From the NCBI GenBank assembly GCA_024364735.1, contig JAGFNQ010000205.1, forward strand, positions 106,852 through 170,851: DNA of 64,000 nt, in the 5' to 3' direction. Made by a program: the position numbers and the translations under genes. Positions within the stretch are counted from its first letter, which is position 1. The number at the start of each line of letters is the position of its first letter. The notes under the pieces are model-generated. The model searched no databases, was not told the origin of the DNA, and saw nothing but the letters and a program-made list of their open reading frames with translations. Source of the DNA: Boesenbergia rotunda. Taxonomy: Eukaryota; Streptophyta; Magnoliopsida; Zingiberales; Zingiberaceae. Positions 10,518 to 20,757 of the stretch are shown one piece after another.

Positions 10518-12114
10518 TGTAGGACCGGTGCCGTCGATAGAGGGTGGGGGGTGAATATCGAACGTTCAAAATCTTTCGCGGAACCTCGTAGAAAACTCAG
10601 ATCGTTCTAGACTTAAGATATTAGTAGCAGCGGAAAATAAATAGAACGAAGAAAAATGAAGCAGAGGACACAGCAGATTTTTACTTGGTTCCCGACCCCC
10701 CAGGGTCAGTACATCCAAGGCCTATGCACGGGAACGCCCGTCCACTATTGGTCTCCTTCCCGGACTTTCCGAAGGCGGAGAAACCCGACTTACAGTGCAA
10801 TATTACAATCAAAATACAATGAAAACTAATTGCAGTATAATTAAAGCAAACCGAATAGAACAAGTTTGAAGCTCGACCGATCTGGACCTCCGAAGTGCCG
10901 CGCACTTCCTCCTGGAGCCTCCCGATCGTAGAGCCTCATTTCTAGCACGTTGCCGTCGGTCAGAATGCTTGGAATGGTTCTTGGAAGTCGTGTCTGAAGC
11001 AGAGGGGTCGAGGCCCCTTATAAAGGCCTCCTGGGGGCGCCCCGCACGCTGGGGGCACCCCGGAAGACTCGGTCAACCCTTATCCTTGTGCCTACTTCGC
11101 CGCAGGTGATAAGTTCTTTGACCAGGGCGCCCCGAACATCCCGGGCGCCCTCTTGAGCGCTTATCCTATGCTTCTGACTTGCAGCAGCGAAACAGGCTGC
11201 TGGGGGCGCCCCCAACACTGGGGGTGCCCTGGTGCATGGGGGCGCCCCCATCACTGGGGCACCCTGCATTAACACTGCAAGGCTAGTTCTTCTGCTTGCT
11301 TTGTCTCCGGTTCTTGTTACCTGCAAGATACACAAACACAAAGCATATATGCATATAATATTAAGCTTAAGGACTTGGTTCGGACTTCGGATTTGCACGA
11401 AACCCTAGGTCGAACCAGCACGAGTTCCTATCCCCGAGAACTCGCCCTTCACCTACTCCTTTCAGGAGACGGTTGCCACCCAGCCCTTCGGGTGGACTTT
11501 TGCTTAGCTTCCAATACCTCCGGACCTCAAGACGCCCAAACCCTGACCCGTCTCTACTCCTGTCCTTAGTCATCGCTCAGCTAAGTTGCTTAGTCCCTCG
11601 GACCAAGTCTTCATTTCCTAGCAGTCCTTCGCCAGGTGCCTAGCAGCCCTTCGCTAGGTCTTTGTTACCAAGCGGTCCTTCGCCTGGTGCCTAGCAATCC
11701 TTCGCTAGGTCTTCTATGCCTAGTAGTCCTTCGCTAGGTGCCTAGCAGCCCTTCGCTAGGTCTTCTATGCCTAGTAGTCTTTCACTAGGTGCCTAACAGC
11801 CCTTCGCTAGGTCTTAGGGTTACGATACCTAGCAGTCCTTCGCTAGGTGCCTAACAGCCCTTCGTTAGGTCTTAGGGTTTTGATACCTAGCAGCCCTTCG
11901 CTAGGTGCCCAGCATCCCTTCGCTGGGAATAGGTGCCCAGCATCCCTTCGCTGGGACTTAGGGTTTCGATGCCTAGATTAACTAGGACTTTTCTTCAGCT
12001 AAGGTTACTTCTCTTTTGCTCCCCTTTGTCTGTTCAATGTATCACTGACTTAAGTGTATTGTCAAACATTAAAACACTTAAAGAGGAATATCATTGATGC
12101 AACTTGCACCAATA
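10518..12114 (-). repeat. E1 3' LTR
   Basis: 1597 bp. The 5' end in sense reads TATTGG (12114), a one-base change from TGTTGG. The 3' end reads CCTACA (10518). It contains the hairpin array (11588-11975), a GGCGCC cluster (11035-11230), a TATA-like TTTATAAGG near 11020 and TTCCGCTG in U5 near 10635. Confidence 0.92.
11588..11975 (-). repeat. Hairpin array in U3 of E1 3' LTR
   Basis: About 15 units of the form CCTAGC-N8-GCTAGG with the loop close to AGCCCTTC. Variants keep the pairing: CCCAGC with GCTGGG, CCTAAC with GTTAGG, CCTAGT with ACTAGG. Others give G-U pairs in the minus-strand RNA, such as CCAAGC with GCCTGG. The array is upstream of the TATA box, so in the genomic RNA it lies near the 3' end. 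Confidence 0.85.
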
Positions 12115-12128
12115 ATCTCCCCCTTTTT
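12115..12128 (-). other. Polypurine tract of E1
   Basis: The minus strand reads AAAAAGGGGGAGAT directly before the 3' LTR, the usual primer site for plus-strand synthesis. Confidence 0.85.
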
Positions 12129-14479
12129 GATGTTTGACAATAACTTAAGTTAGATTGGTTTAAGGGGCTAACATACTATCTTTGGGGAAAAATTGACTTT
12201 AGTTTTGAACATATTTTTGATCCTCTAGAAAAATTCTAGAAAAAATAAGCAAAAATTTCTAACTTCTAACTTAAGAGCATACCTCTCCCCCTTTGTCATA
12301 CATCAAAAAAACACAGGAAAATACTTGTACCAAAAATGAGAAATTTTGGTTCTTTTTGAAAAATACTTGGTGCAAAAATTTTGAAAGCTTTGTATTTTGA
12401 ATGATATATTGTATTTTTGAAAAAAACTGCATAATTTTGAAAAAGATGTTATTCGCTTTGAAAAATACAAGTACAACATGTAAGTACTTTTGACAGAATT
12501 TGTAATTTTTGAAAAATATAAAGTACTTTTTAGAAAATGCATAACTTTTGAAAAAATATTATTTTGGAAAATATAAGTATTATGTCTATTTTGCAAGTAC
12601 TAACTGTCTTTGAAAGAGATGAGACTTTGAGAAATATAAGTAATTTTTGAAACCTAATATTTTACTTGACTAAGTTTCTTTTCCAGTCTGACACAATCCT
12701 GGGAAACCTTGTTGACTACAAGGACATTTTCCTAAGTATCCTGGAAATTTTTCAAAGTTAAGTAAATATTAATAGAATTTTAAAAAAAAATGATAGTACT
12801 TTTGAAAATATATGCTGGTGCATTTTGAAAAATGTGCGAACTTTTGAAGACTCAATATATTACTTGACTTGGTTTATCTTCCAGTCTGACACCATCCTGG
12901 GAAACCTTGTTGACTACAAGGACAGTTTTCCTAAGTGTCCTGGACATTCTCCAACCCAAGTAAACATTATTTCAAAAATAATTTCATAAGTCACACAAAA
13001 ACAATAGACTAATAGTATTTTGAAAAACTACTTATGTTTCTAGCAAGATTTGAAAATACAGCGCATGAAAACATTTCCGATATTTTGAAAGACAACAGGA
13101 TTTTAAAATTGTAGTGCATGAAAACATTTGAGATATTCAATAATTCTTTTAATTTGATCTCCCCCTAAACTTGACCCAGTCCTGGGAAGCTTGTTGACCA
13201 CAAGTACTCTTCCTCGAAGTCTTAAGATTTGATTCAAATTAAAGAAATTATCTAATAATTTCAAAACAATTAATTAGACAAAATTATTTCAGAAGTTTGA
13301 TTTATACTCCCCCTAAAGTTGACACATCCTAGGAGTCCTTGTAGATTATGAAGTGGACTTTCCTCTGTGTCTTTAGAGTTTAGCAAAATCAAACAAGACA
13401 CATAAACCTTTTTCGAAAAACACAAGTGATAACGATTTAAAGATCAGTTTTCGAAAAGTATTTTCAAATAATAGTAATTTTTACAGTGTAGTTTTCGAAA
13501 GAAAAAAAAATAAAAATCACTCCCCCTGTATCCGATACCGTTTGACTCTATCTAAGTGCCTTAAGGAACTTTAGTGTTGTCCTAAGAGGCTTGTGTCTAA
13601 TTCCGTGAGTCAAACAATTTTTGAAAAGATATAATTTTTGAAAAACGTATAATATGTATATTCAATCAGACAAGCATGAATTCCATAAAAATATTATTAT
13701 GTTGAGACACTATTTTGAAAATATATTTTTAGAAAAATATTCTAATGATTTTGAAAAATAATTTTGAAAAATATTTTTCAATTTATTAGTCCTTAACATC
13801 TCACCCATTTTAGATGTATCAATACAACAAGCATGATTGCCTTATAAGTGTATTGTGAGATGCTTGAATCATTTTTCTTTAATTTATTTTTAATTCTAAG
13901 ATTTAATTGAAGCTTGTGTTAGATTTGAATTTGACAAGAAGTAACTTGAATTTGAATTTCAAAAATTAGCTTCCAGGTCTTAGCGAGGCACTAGGCCTTC
14001 TTTGGCCGTAGCCTTATTGGATCATCAACCCTTTCCTTGACAAAGCCTTTCAATGAAATTTCATTTTCAAAATTACTTTTTGAAAAATTCTGGTCTAACT
14101 AGTTTGGGTCTTGGATCGGTAGCTTCGGCTAGTTTCACCAGTCTAAAGAGACCAAGTAGAGTATACTTGACCTTATTAGAATTGGCTTCCCTAACGTACT
14201 ATCATCTCACCTCCACCCAATACTAGGTTGATCAAGTTTCAATTATTCTTTTTCCTATAGCCGTTCTAATATATGCATAAAATTTAAATATGAATGACAT
14301 GTCATATAAAAAGAAGTAACAGATGCATGACATGGCAATTATGCATGAGTCAAACAAGTCTAAAGCAGTTTATTTAAGTTTCTAAAAATGTATCAAATTC
14401 CCGATTTGATACATGTCGTGTGAACCCGCGAATATGCCAACCCACTTTGACATATTTAATGTTATTAATTTTAATTGTT
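12129..14479 (-). other. E1 long 3' non-coding region
   Basis: No supported gene. Rich in TTTTGAAAA words. It contains long multi-stem hairpins at 12683-12744 and 12881-12943 and weaker relatives near 13165, 13320 and 13545. The part at 13790-14330 is shared with 2640-3330 and with E4. Confidence 0.7.
12683..12943 (-). repeat. Two copies of a ~62-nt multi-stem hairpin
   Basis: Each copy opens with CCAG and closes with CTGG. Inner pairs are GACAC with GTATC or GTGTC, GGGAAA with TTTCCT, and CCTTGT with ACAAGG around a TGACT loop. The copies lie at 12683-12744 and 12881-12943, about 198 bp apart. Confidence 0.75.
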
Positions 14480-15130
14480 ACAGTTTGCGTAACATTTTAT
14501 TTTAGTTTGAGTTTAAGTTATTTAAGATTCGAAGTTGAGTTAATTGAAGATTGAATTAATTTGAAAATTAATTAATTAAGATTGAATTGATTTGAATAAA
14601 TTAAAGTTGAATTTATTTGAAATAGATTGAATTGATTAGCTTTATTTGAATTAAATTCATTTAATTGACTTAATTAAAATTTTAATTGAATTGAATTTAA
14701 TTTAAATTTGAATTTAATTTAATTTGAATTTAATTTAATTTAAATTTAATTTAATTTGAATTTAATTAAATTTAAATTTAATTTAATTTGAATTTAATTT
14801 AATTTAATTTGAATTTAAATTAATTTAATTTGAATTTAATTTTAATTTGAATTTAATTTATTTTAATTTAATTTGAATTTAATTTAAATTTACATTGAAT
14901 TTAATTTGAATTTAATTTAATTTGAATTTAATTTAATTTGAATTTAATTTAATTTAAATTTAATTTAATTTGAATTTAATTTAATTTAATTTAAATTTAA
15001 TTTGAATTTAATTTATAATTTAATTTGAATTTAATTTAATTTTAATTTGAATTTAATTTAATTTGAATTTAATTTTAATTTAATTTAATTTGAATTTAAT
15101 TTTAATTTGAATTTAATTAGGTTTAAATTA
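14480..15130. repeat. AT-rich simple array (AATTTAATTTGAATTT)
   Basis: Irregular tandem copies of AATTTAATTTGAATTT-like words fill this stretch, with no G/C-rich break. It begins just after the end of the E1 gag-like frame in sense direction. The E4 counterpart is at 47690-48880. Confidence 0.85.
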
Positions 15131-15134
15131 AGAT

Positions 15135-16192
15135 TTAATTAAGATTATAATGATTAATTAATAATTGTGGGTTTAAATTCATCATTTTCATTATTTCAAA
15201 AATTTCTTCTTCATTTTTACCTTTCTTTTCAAGTTTTTCTAATAATTTTGATTTATTTGAATTTTTGTAATTTTTATTAACTATGACATTTATCTTAGAT
15301 AGTTCTATAACCTCCTCAAGATTAAGTCTTTCAATATCCTTACAGTAGGTGGAGTAATTTGGGCCACTAATTAAGGTTTTGTAATAATCTTTAATATTAT
15401 CTATAATTAAATTATTATCTAGAAGAATTTTATCTTCAAAATTAATCTCAGATATATTTTCAATATTTTCAACATTAATCTCTAGATTATCTTTAAGATT
15501 TTCAGAATTAATTTCTAAATTAATCTTGAGATTTTCAGGATTAATTTCGGATTTATCCTTAAGATATTTAAATTTGAATTCGGAATTATCCGTAGGATTT
15601 TCAAATTTGAATTCAGAATTATCCTTAGGATTTTCAAATTTGAATTCCGAATTATCCTTAGGATTAATTTTGTCTGAATTAAAATTATCAGAACTAATTT
15701 TATCAGAAAAATTATCAAAATTAATTTTATCAGATAAATTATCAGAGTTAATTTTATCAGAAAAATTATCAGAATTAATTTTATCAAATAAATTATCAGA
15801 ATTAATTTTATTAATTTCTGAATTAAACAATTAATTTCTAATATTTTGGTCATATTCACATTTTGTAATTTATCATACACAAAGTTAATTTTACTATGCA
15901 GTAAATCTACTTTATCAGAAAAATTAACTACTTTATCACATGGCAGTGCAGTAACTTGTAAAATTTTTGGAACATAAATCTTGTGTACCTTCGCCGGACA
16001 CTTGTTTTTGTAATGTTCATATTTTTTGCATTTGAAACATTGTACGTGACTTTTGTCCCTCCGGTTTCCTGGCGCTGGTGCCTCCTTCGCCACCGGTGAT
16101 GTAGACCGAATCTTACGAGTAGGGTACTGATTTTTATAGTGCCCTCTCACCTTGCACGTGAAACAAATAATATGGAATTTACAAATGGACAT
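15135..16192 (-). pseudogene. E1 zinc-knuckle gag-like protein, frameshifted
   Basis: Two minus-strand frames form one protein: 16192 to about 15800, then 15830 to 15135, with a frame change near 15800-15830. The N-terminus has two CCHC knuckles. The first, CFTCKVRGHYKNQY, has lost its last Cys; the second, CFKCKKYEHYKNKC, is intact. A low-complexity middle follows with repeats like DKINSDNFS and NPKDNSEFKF. The conserved end is EIFEIMKMMNLNPQLLIN. No UBN2 capsid domain is present. The E4 homologue at 46680-47687 has the same order and the same end. Nucleic-acid binding is expected from the knuckles; any packaging role is inference. Confidence 0.8.
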
Positions 16193-16237
16193 TTTTAAAT
16201 AAAATATACCTGATTCACCCCTGGACTCCCCCTCAAC

Positions 16238-16298
16238 TCCTGGCGTCTTTGCTCCGTCGGCGGTTAGTCCGGTGAAGAGCTGCTCGGCTCTGATACCA
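16238..16298 (-). promoter_or_regulatory. E1 PBS and conserved leader
   Basis: The PBS TGGTATCAGAGC is at 16287-16298 (minus). Its last five bases AGAGC can pair with GCTCT six bases further on. The motif CGGACTAACCGCCGACGGAG follows and is shared with E2, E3 and E4. Confidence 0.85.
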
Positions 16299-16300
16299 AT

Positions 16301-17878
16301 TGTAGGACCGGTGCCATCGATAGAGGGGGGGGTGAATATCGAACGTTCAAAATCTTTCGCGGAACCTCGTAGAAAACTCGGATCGTTCTAGACTTAAGAT
16401 ATTAGTAGCAGCGGAAAATAAATAGAACGAAGAAAAACGAAGCAGAGGACACAGCGGATTTTTACTTGGTTCCCGACCCCCCAGGGTCAGTACATCCAAG
16501 GCCTATGTACGGCAATGCCCGTCCACTATTGGTCTCCTTCCCGGACTTTCCGAAGGCGGAGAAACCTGACTTACAGTGCAATATTACAATCAAAATACAA
16601 TGAAAACTAATTGCAGTATAATTAAAGCAAACCGAATAGAACAAGTTTGAAGCTCGGCCGATCTGGACCTCCGAAGTGCCGCGCACTTCCTCCTGGAGCC
16701 TCCCGGTCGTAGAGCCTCGTTTCTAGCGGTTTGCCGTCGGTCAGAATGCTTGGAATGGTTCTTGGAAGTCGTGTCTAAAGCAGAGGGGTCGAGGCCCCTT
16801 ATAAAGGCCTCCTGGGGGCGCCCCGGACGCTGGGGGCGCCCCGGAAGACTCGGTCAACCCTTATCCTTGCGCCTACTTCGCCGCAAGTGATAAGTTCTTT
16901 GACCAGGGCGCCCCGAACATCCCGGGCGCCCTCTTGAGCGCTTATCCTATGCTTCTAACTCGCAGCAGCGAAACAGGCTGCTGGGGACTCCCCCAACACT
17001 AGGGGTGCCCTGGTGCATGGGGGCGCCCCCAACACTGGGGCACCCTGCATTAAGACTGCAAGGCTAGTTCTTCTGCTTGCTTTGTCTCCGGTTCTTGTTA
17101 CCTGCAAGATACACAAACACAAAGCATATATGCATATAATATTAAGCTTAAGGACTTGGTTCGGACTTCGGATTTGCACGAAACCCTAGGTCGAACCAGC
17201 ACGAGTTCCTATCCCCGAGAACTCGCCCTTCACCTACTCCTTTCAGGAGACGGTTGCCACCTAGCCCTTCGGGTGGACTTTTGCTTAGCTTCCAATACCT
17301 CCGGACCTCAAGACGCCCAAACCCTGACCCGGCCCGTCTCTACTCCTGTCCTTAGTCATCGCTCAGCTAAGTTGCTTAGTCCCTCGGACCAAGTCTTCAT
17401 TTCCTAGCAGTCCTTCGCCAGGTGCCTAGCAGCCCTTCGCTAGGTCTTTGTTACCAAGCGGTCCTTTGCCTGGTGCCTAGCAATCATTCGCTAGGTCTTC
17501 TATGCCTAGCAGCCCTTCGCTAGGTCTTCTATGCCTAGTAGTCCTTCACTAGGTGCCTAGCAGCCCTTCGCTAGGTCTTAGGGTTACGATACCTAGCAGT
17601 CCTTCGCTAGGTGCCTAACAACCCTTCGTTAGGTCTTAGGGTTTCAATACCTAGCAGCCCTTCGCTAGGTGCCCAGCATCCCTTCGCTGGGAATAGGTGC
17701 CCAGCATCCCTTCGCTGGGACTTAGGGTTTCGATGCCTAGATTAACTAGGACTTTTCTTCAGCTAAGGTTACTTCTCTTTTGCTCCCCTTTGTCTGTTCA
17801 ATGTATCACTGACTTAAGTGTATTGTCAAACATTAAAACACTTAACGACGAATATCATTGATGCAACTTGCACCAACA
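16301..17878 (-). repeat. E1 5' LTR
   Basis: 1578 bp, TGTTGG (17878) to CCTACA (16301) in sense. It matches the 3' LTR at 10518-12114 apart from scattered substitutions and a different number of hairpin units (array 17400-17740). Confidence 0.93.
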
Positions 17879-19520
17879 ATCAGCTCGGTCACCTCAAAGG
17901 ATAGCTGGTCCCGAGCCGCCTGGGCCTCCTCGAGCCGCTCTGTAATCACTAGGAGTTGCAACTTGGCCCGCTGCAAGTCTTCTTACAGGAGGCGGACGTC
18001 CTCCGACAGCTTCGCCTCCCGTTCTTTGGAGCGCCCTTTCTCTTGTGCTAAATGGCTCACCTCCGTAGTAAGGGTCATTGCCAGCTCTGATAGTAGGCAC
18101 TCCTAGTGGCGAACACTATGCAGGGAGGACTCGGAGGCCAATGGGGAGTCCAGATAATGCTCCACCTTAACTCGAAGACCCCTGCTGACCTCTGCCTGCA
18201 TCATATCTTCCTCGCGAGCCCAGGAAACCTCCGCCTCTAATTCAGCTATTTGTTGGTGCAAGACATCGATCTCCTGCTCGGAGGACAGGTGACTACCTAG
18301 GAGAAGGCAGTCGGATATGGCCTGCCACAGCAAATAACAAGAGTTAGAAAAGAAAATGATGGTAATGGGAAAACACCAGACCTTTACCTTGAGGAGTGAC
18401 TCATGCAAACTGGCGATTAACTCAGCCGAAGCGCCTGTAGTTCTCCCTCTCGTGGCTTCGCGACCCCTTGGAGAAGATGTACCTTCGGAGCGATAGAGGG
18501 GCGGGATGCTGGGGGCTTCGAGGGGCACTTTGGAGGCACCCAAGATAACCTCCTCCATGTTGGATGCTCCCCTAGAAGTATGACTCTCGGCCGAGGCCTC
18601 CTTCAGCTACACTGGCCGAGGGCCCAGAGAGGACGCCTCCGCCGCTCGGACCTTCCAGCGAAGATGCGCACTCATCAGTCAGGGCTCTATAGATTCCACC
18701 TGCTTGCCTTTTGAGTCGTCAGGGGAGTCGACCGGGGTGGCGATGGTGGCACGGTGCTCCGCAACACGAGAAGGCATCTGTCTATGGCGCTTCGAGAGGG
18801 GGATTGTATCCTCCTCCTCGGTGATTGCGGGGGACGCCGGAGGTGCACGAGTTCTCCTCCTCCGAGGGGCAAGAGTAACTGGCTGCCTCTCTTGACATCC
18901 TCCCAAGGCAAGACGAGCCGTCTGCGCCCCATCTTCCCAATCGGCTCTTTCCGCGGATTGAAGAACCCGAGGTTCAGGTTCTTCATCGCCACCTCTCATC
19001 CCAATGGGAGTGGGGGAGGGATTAGCTCCTCGAGCATCGGGCAGCTCCTGCGTCTGCTCTGAGCCTTCATCCTGGTCGACCGCCGAGGCGGTGGGAGCTG
19101 GAGGAGGGGCGAGGGCTTGTTCGTCGGCCAGCTCCCATTTAAGGAGCTTGCTCATCGCCCGGGACAGCATGACATTCTCTGTAATATAGAAATAATAAAA
19201 TATCAGTTAGAATCAACAAGTGTTTAACAAAATGTTGAACTTATTGAGACTATGGCTAAGGTTGGTGGCTTTGGAGCTAAGCCCAGTTCGATACAGGAGT
19301 TCTTCACACTGCACCAGGCTGGGGTTGTGGAACTCCATGCCGGCCAGGACATTTCTGGCCCGCTGATACCCCGAGTCTTGTTGGAAGTCGCATAGCTCCG
19401 GAAGAGAGGGAAGGTCTTCTCTCCAGTGAATTGGGCAGAAGGGGTGTTCGAAAAGCCTAATGAAGAAAAACCGCTCCTTCCATCCCTTATGGGAGGATGA
19501 GAGGCTTCCTATGAACTTAT
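17879..19520 (-). pseudogene. Gypsy-type transposon gene, middle part (PF04195-like)
   Basis: Continuation of the minus-strand gene from 24952. After the E2 site it reads FIGSLSSSHKGWKERFFFIR and LPSLPELCDFQQDSGYQRAR, then a probable 62-bp intron (19179-19240, GT...TTACAG). The next exon has a Pro/Arg/Glu-rich linker (MLSRAMSKLLKWELADEQ...). A second probable intron of 66 bp lies at 18322-18387 (AAG/GTAAAG...GTGGCAG/GCC). The rest is coiled coil (EIDVLHQQIAELEAEVSWAR; ERLEEAQAARDQLSFEV). In-frame stops occur at 18677-18679, near 18587 and near 17981. The layout fits the putative gypsy type transposon domain followed by coiled coil. E1 interrupts it after TEL. Family by pattern only. Confidence 0.72.
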
Positions 19521-20426
19521 TGTAAGGATCAATGTCGTACGCTAGAGAGGGGTGAATAGCGTATTTTGATGTCTTCGTTCTCTACAAGATGTTAGCACTG
19601 CGGAAATACAAATAAAACAATAAGAACAAAGACTAACCAATGCTAACGCCTCAGATTTAGTTGGTATCCACCCCGATCGGGTGACTAATCCAACAATCCG
19701 TCGGTGGATCACTCCCCGGATAACCTCCGGCTATCTCGTGTGACTCCTTGTGGGTGGAGAAATCTCACCACAATACCTGGACACTATCTGAGAACACAAG
19801 GCTACTATCAAGATTTTACCAAGCAAGATTCGCCAAGAAACCCCAGCCCGATCGAGTCCCCTTTAAATAGACTCGGGCTGGAAATCACGCCACCAGTCGA
19901 CTGCCCCCAGGGCAGTCGACTAGTGCCAGCCAAATTCGACCGTTGACACTCCAACGTTCGAATTTGCCAGCTTACCAGCCACATACCAGTCGACTGGTAC
20001 CCTGCTGATCCCTTCCCGAGTACATTCACACAGCACTCAATCCTCACGACTCGACTGACTCCTCTTCCGCAGCCTCGACTGTTGCCTTCGCGCCCTCTTC
20101 ATCTTCGGCCCTCGTCCCTCGGATGCACACGCAAGCCTCCAGCTTGCCTCCATGCCACCCTTTACGTACGCCTCGAATTCCGTGCCCATCAGCTCATCGT
20201 CCCTGTACTCCATGGTCCCTTGGATGCACACGCAAGCCTCCAGCTTGCCTCCATACCATCCTTCACCGTACCGAGGCCATCCAGTCAAGTCCATATGCGT
20301 AACCTGTACAACCTGCATACTCAACATACGCATATCAAATACAAGGGTAAACCTAACTTAAACCCTTTGCCCAAATATCAAAACCCATGGTCACTCCGGA
20401 CCATCTTAGGGCCGATTGCTCCAACA
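19521..20426 (-). repeat. E2 3' LTR
   Basis: 906 bp, TGTTGGAGCAATCGG (20426) to CCTTACA (19521) in sense. It has a double palindrome at 19893-19923 (last pair broken) and a single CAGTCGACTG near 19986. A TATA-like TATTTAAAGG lies near 19860. Confidence 0.92.
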
Positions 20427-20554
20427 ATCTCCCCCTTTTTGATGTTTGGCAATCCGTTTAAGTTAGGAAAGCAAGATAGTAGTAAATAGCAAAAACCATG
20501 CTAAATGAATGCACATGCAATGCATAACTGGATCCTATCCCAAGGCATCCCACA

Positions 20555-20757
20555 CCTAACCCTCCAAGTTAGGAATTTTACACCCAGCCCTCCAAGCTAG
20601 GATTTTCACCACCTAACCCTCCAAGTTAGGATTTTCCCACACCTAGCCCTCCAAGCTAGGATTTTCACCACCTAACCCTCCAAGTTAGGATTTTCCAACA
20701 CCTAGCCCTCCAAGCTAAGACTTTTCCCACCTAACCCTCCAAGTTAGGATTTTCTCC
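20555..20757 (-). repeat. Covarying hairpin array in E2 3' non-coding region
   Basis: Seven units at about 29-bp spacing with loop CCTCCAA. Stems alternate between CCTAAC/GTTAGG and CCTAGC/GCTAGG. Two odd units (CCCAGC/GCTAGG and CCTAGC/GCTAAG) still pair in the minus-strand RNA through G-U. The array is about 130 bp from the 3' LTR. Confidence 0.88.

Larger units (their letters stand above)
10518..17878 (-). mobile_element. E1: complete non-autonomous copia-like element
   Basis: A 7361-bp element with two LTRs (16301-17878 and 10518-12114 in sense order), PBS 16287-16298, PPT at 12115-12128, and TSD ATCAG at 10513-10517 and 17879-17883. The internal region holds only a zinc-knuckle gag-like frame, an AT-rich array and a long non-coding 3' region. 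No protease, integrase or reverse transcriptase is visible. E4 is a same-family copy in the opposite orientation. It inserted into the coding part of a gypsy-type gene. Confidence 0.93.

Noticed and set aside
11588..11975. CRISPR-like array
   Set aside because: Units vary, spacing is uneven and there are no unique spacers. The DNA is a plant LTR.
14480..15130. Centromeric or other free-standing satellite
   Set aside because: The array lies inside one element between its coding frame and 3' region and is short.
15526..15834. Plus-strand Leu/Ser repeat frame
   Set aside because: Mirror of the repetitive Asn/Asp coding region of the E1 gag-like protein on the minus strand.
20037..20489. Overlapping frames on both strands in LTRs
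   Set aside because: Repeated GC-rich LTR DNA gives open frames on both strands; the same shadows recur at 24562-24999, 25942-26289 and 29820-30116.
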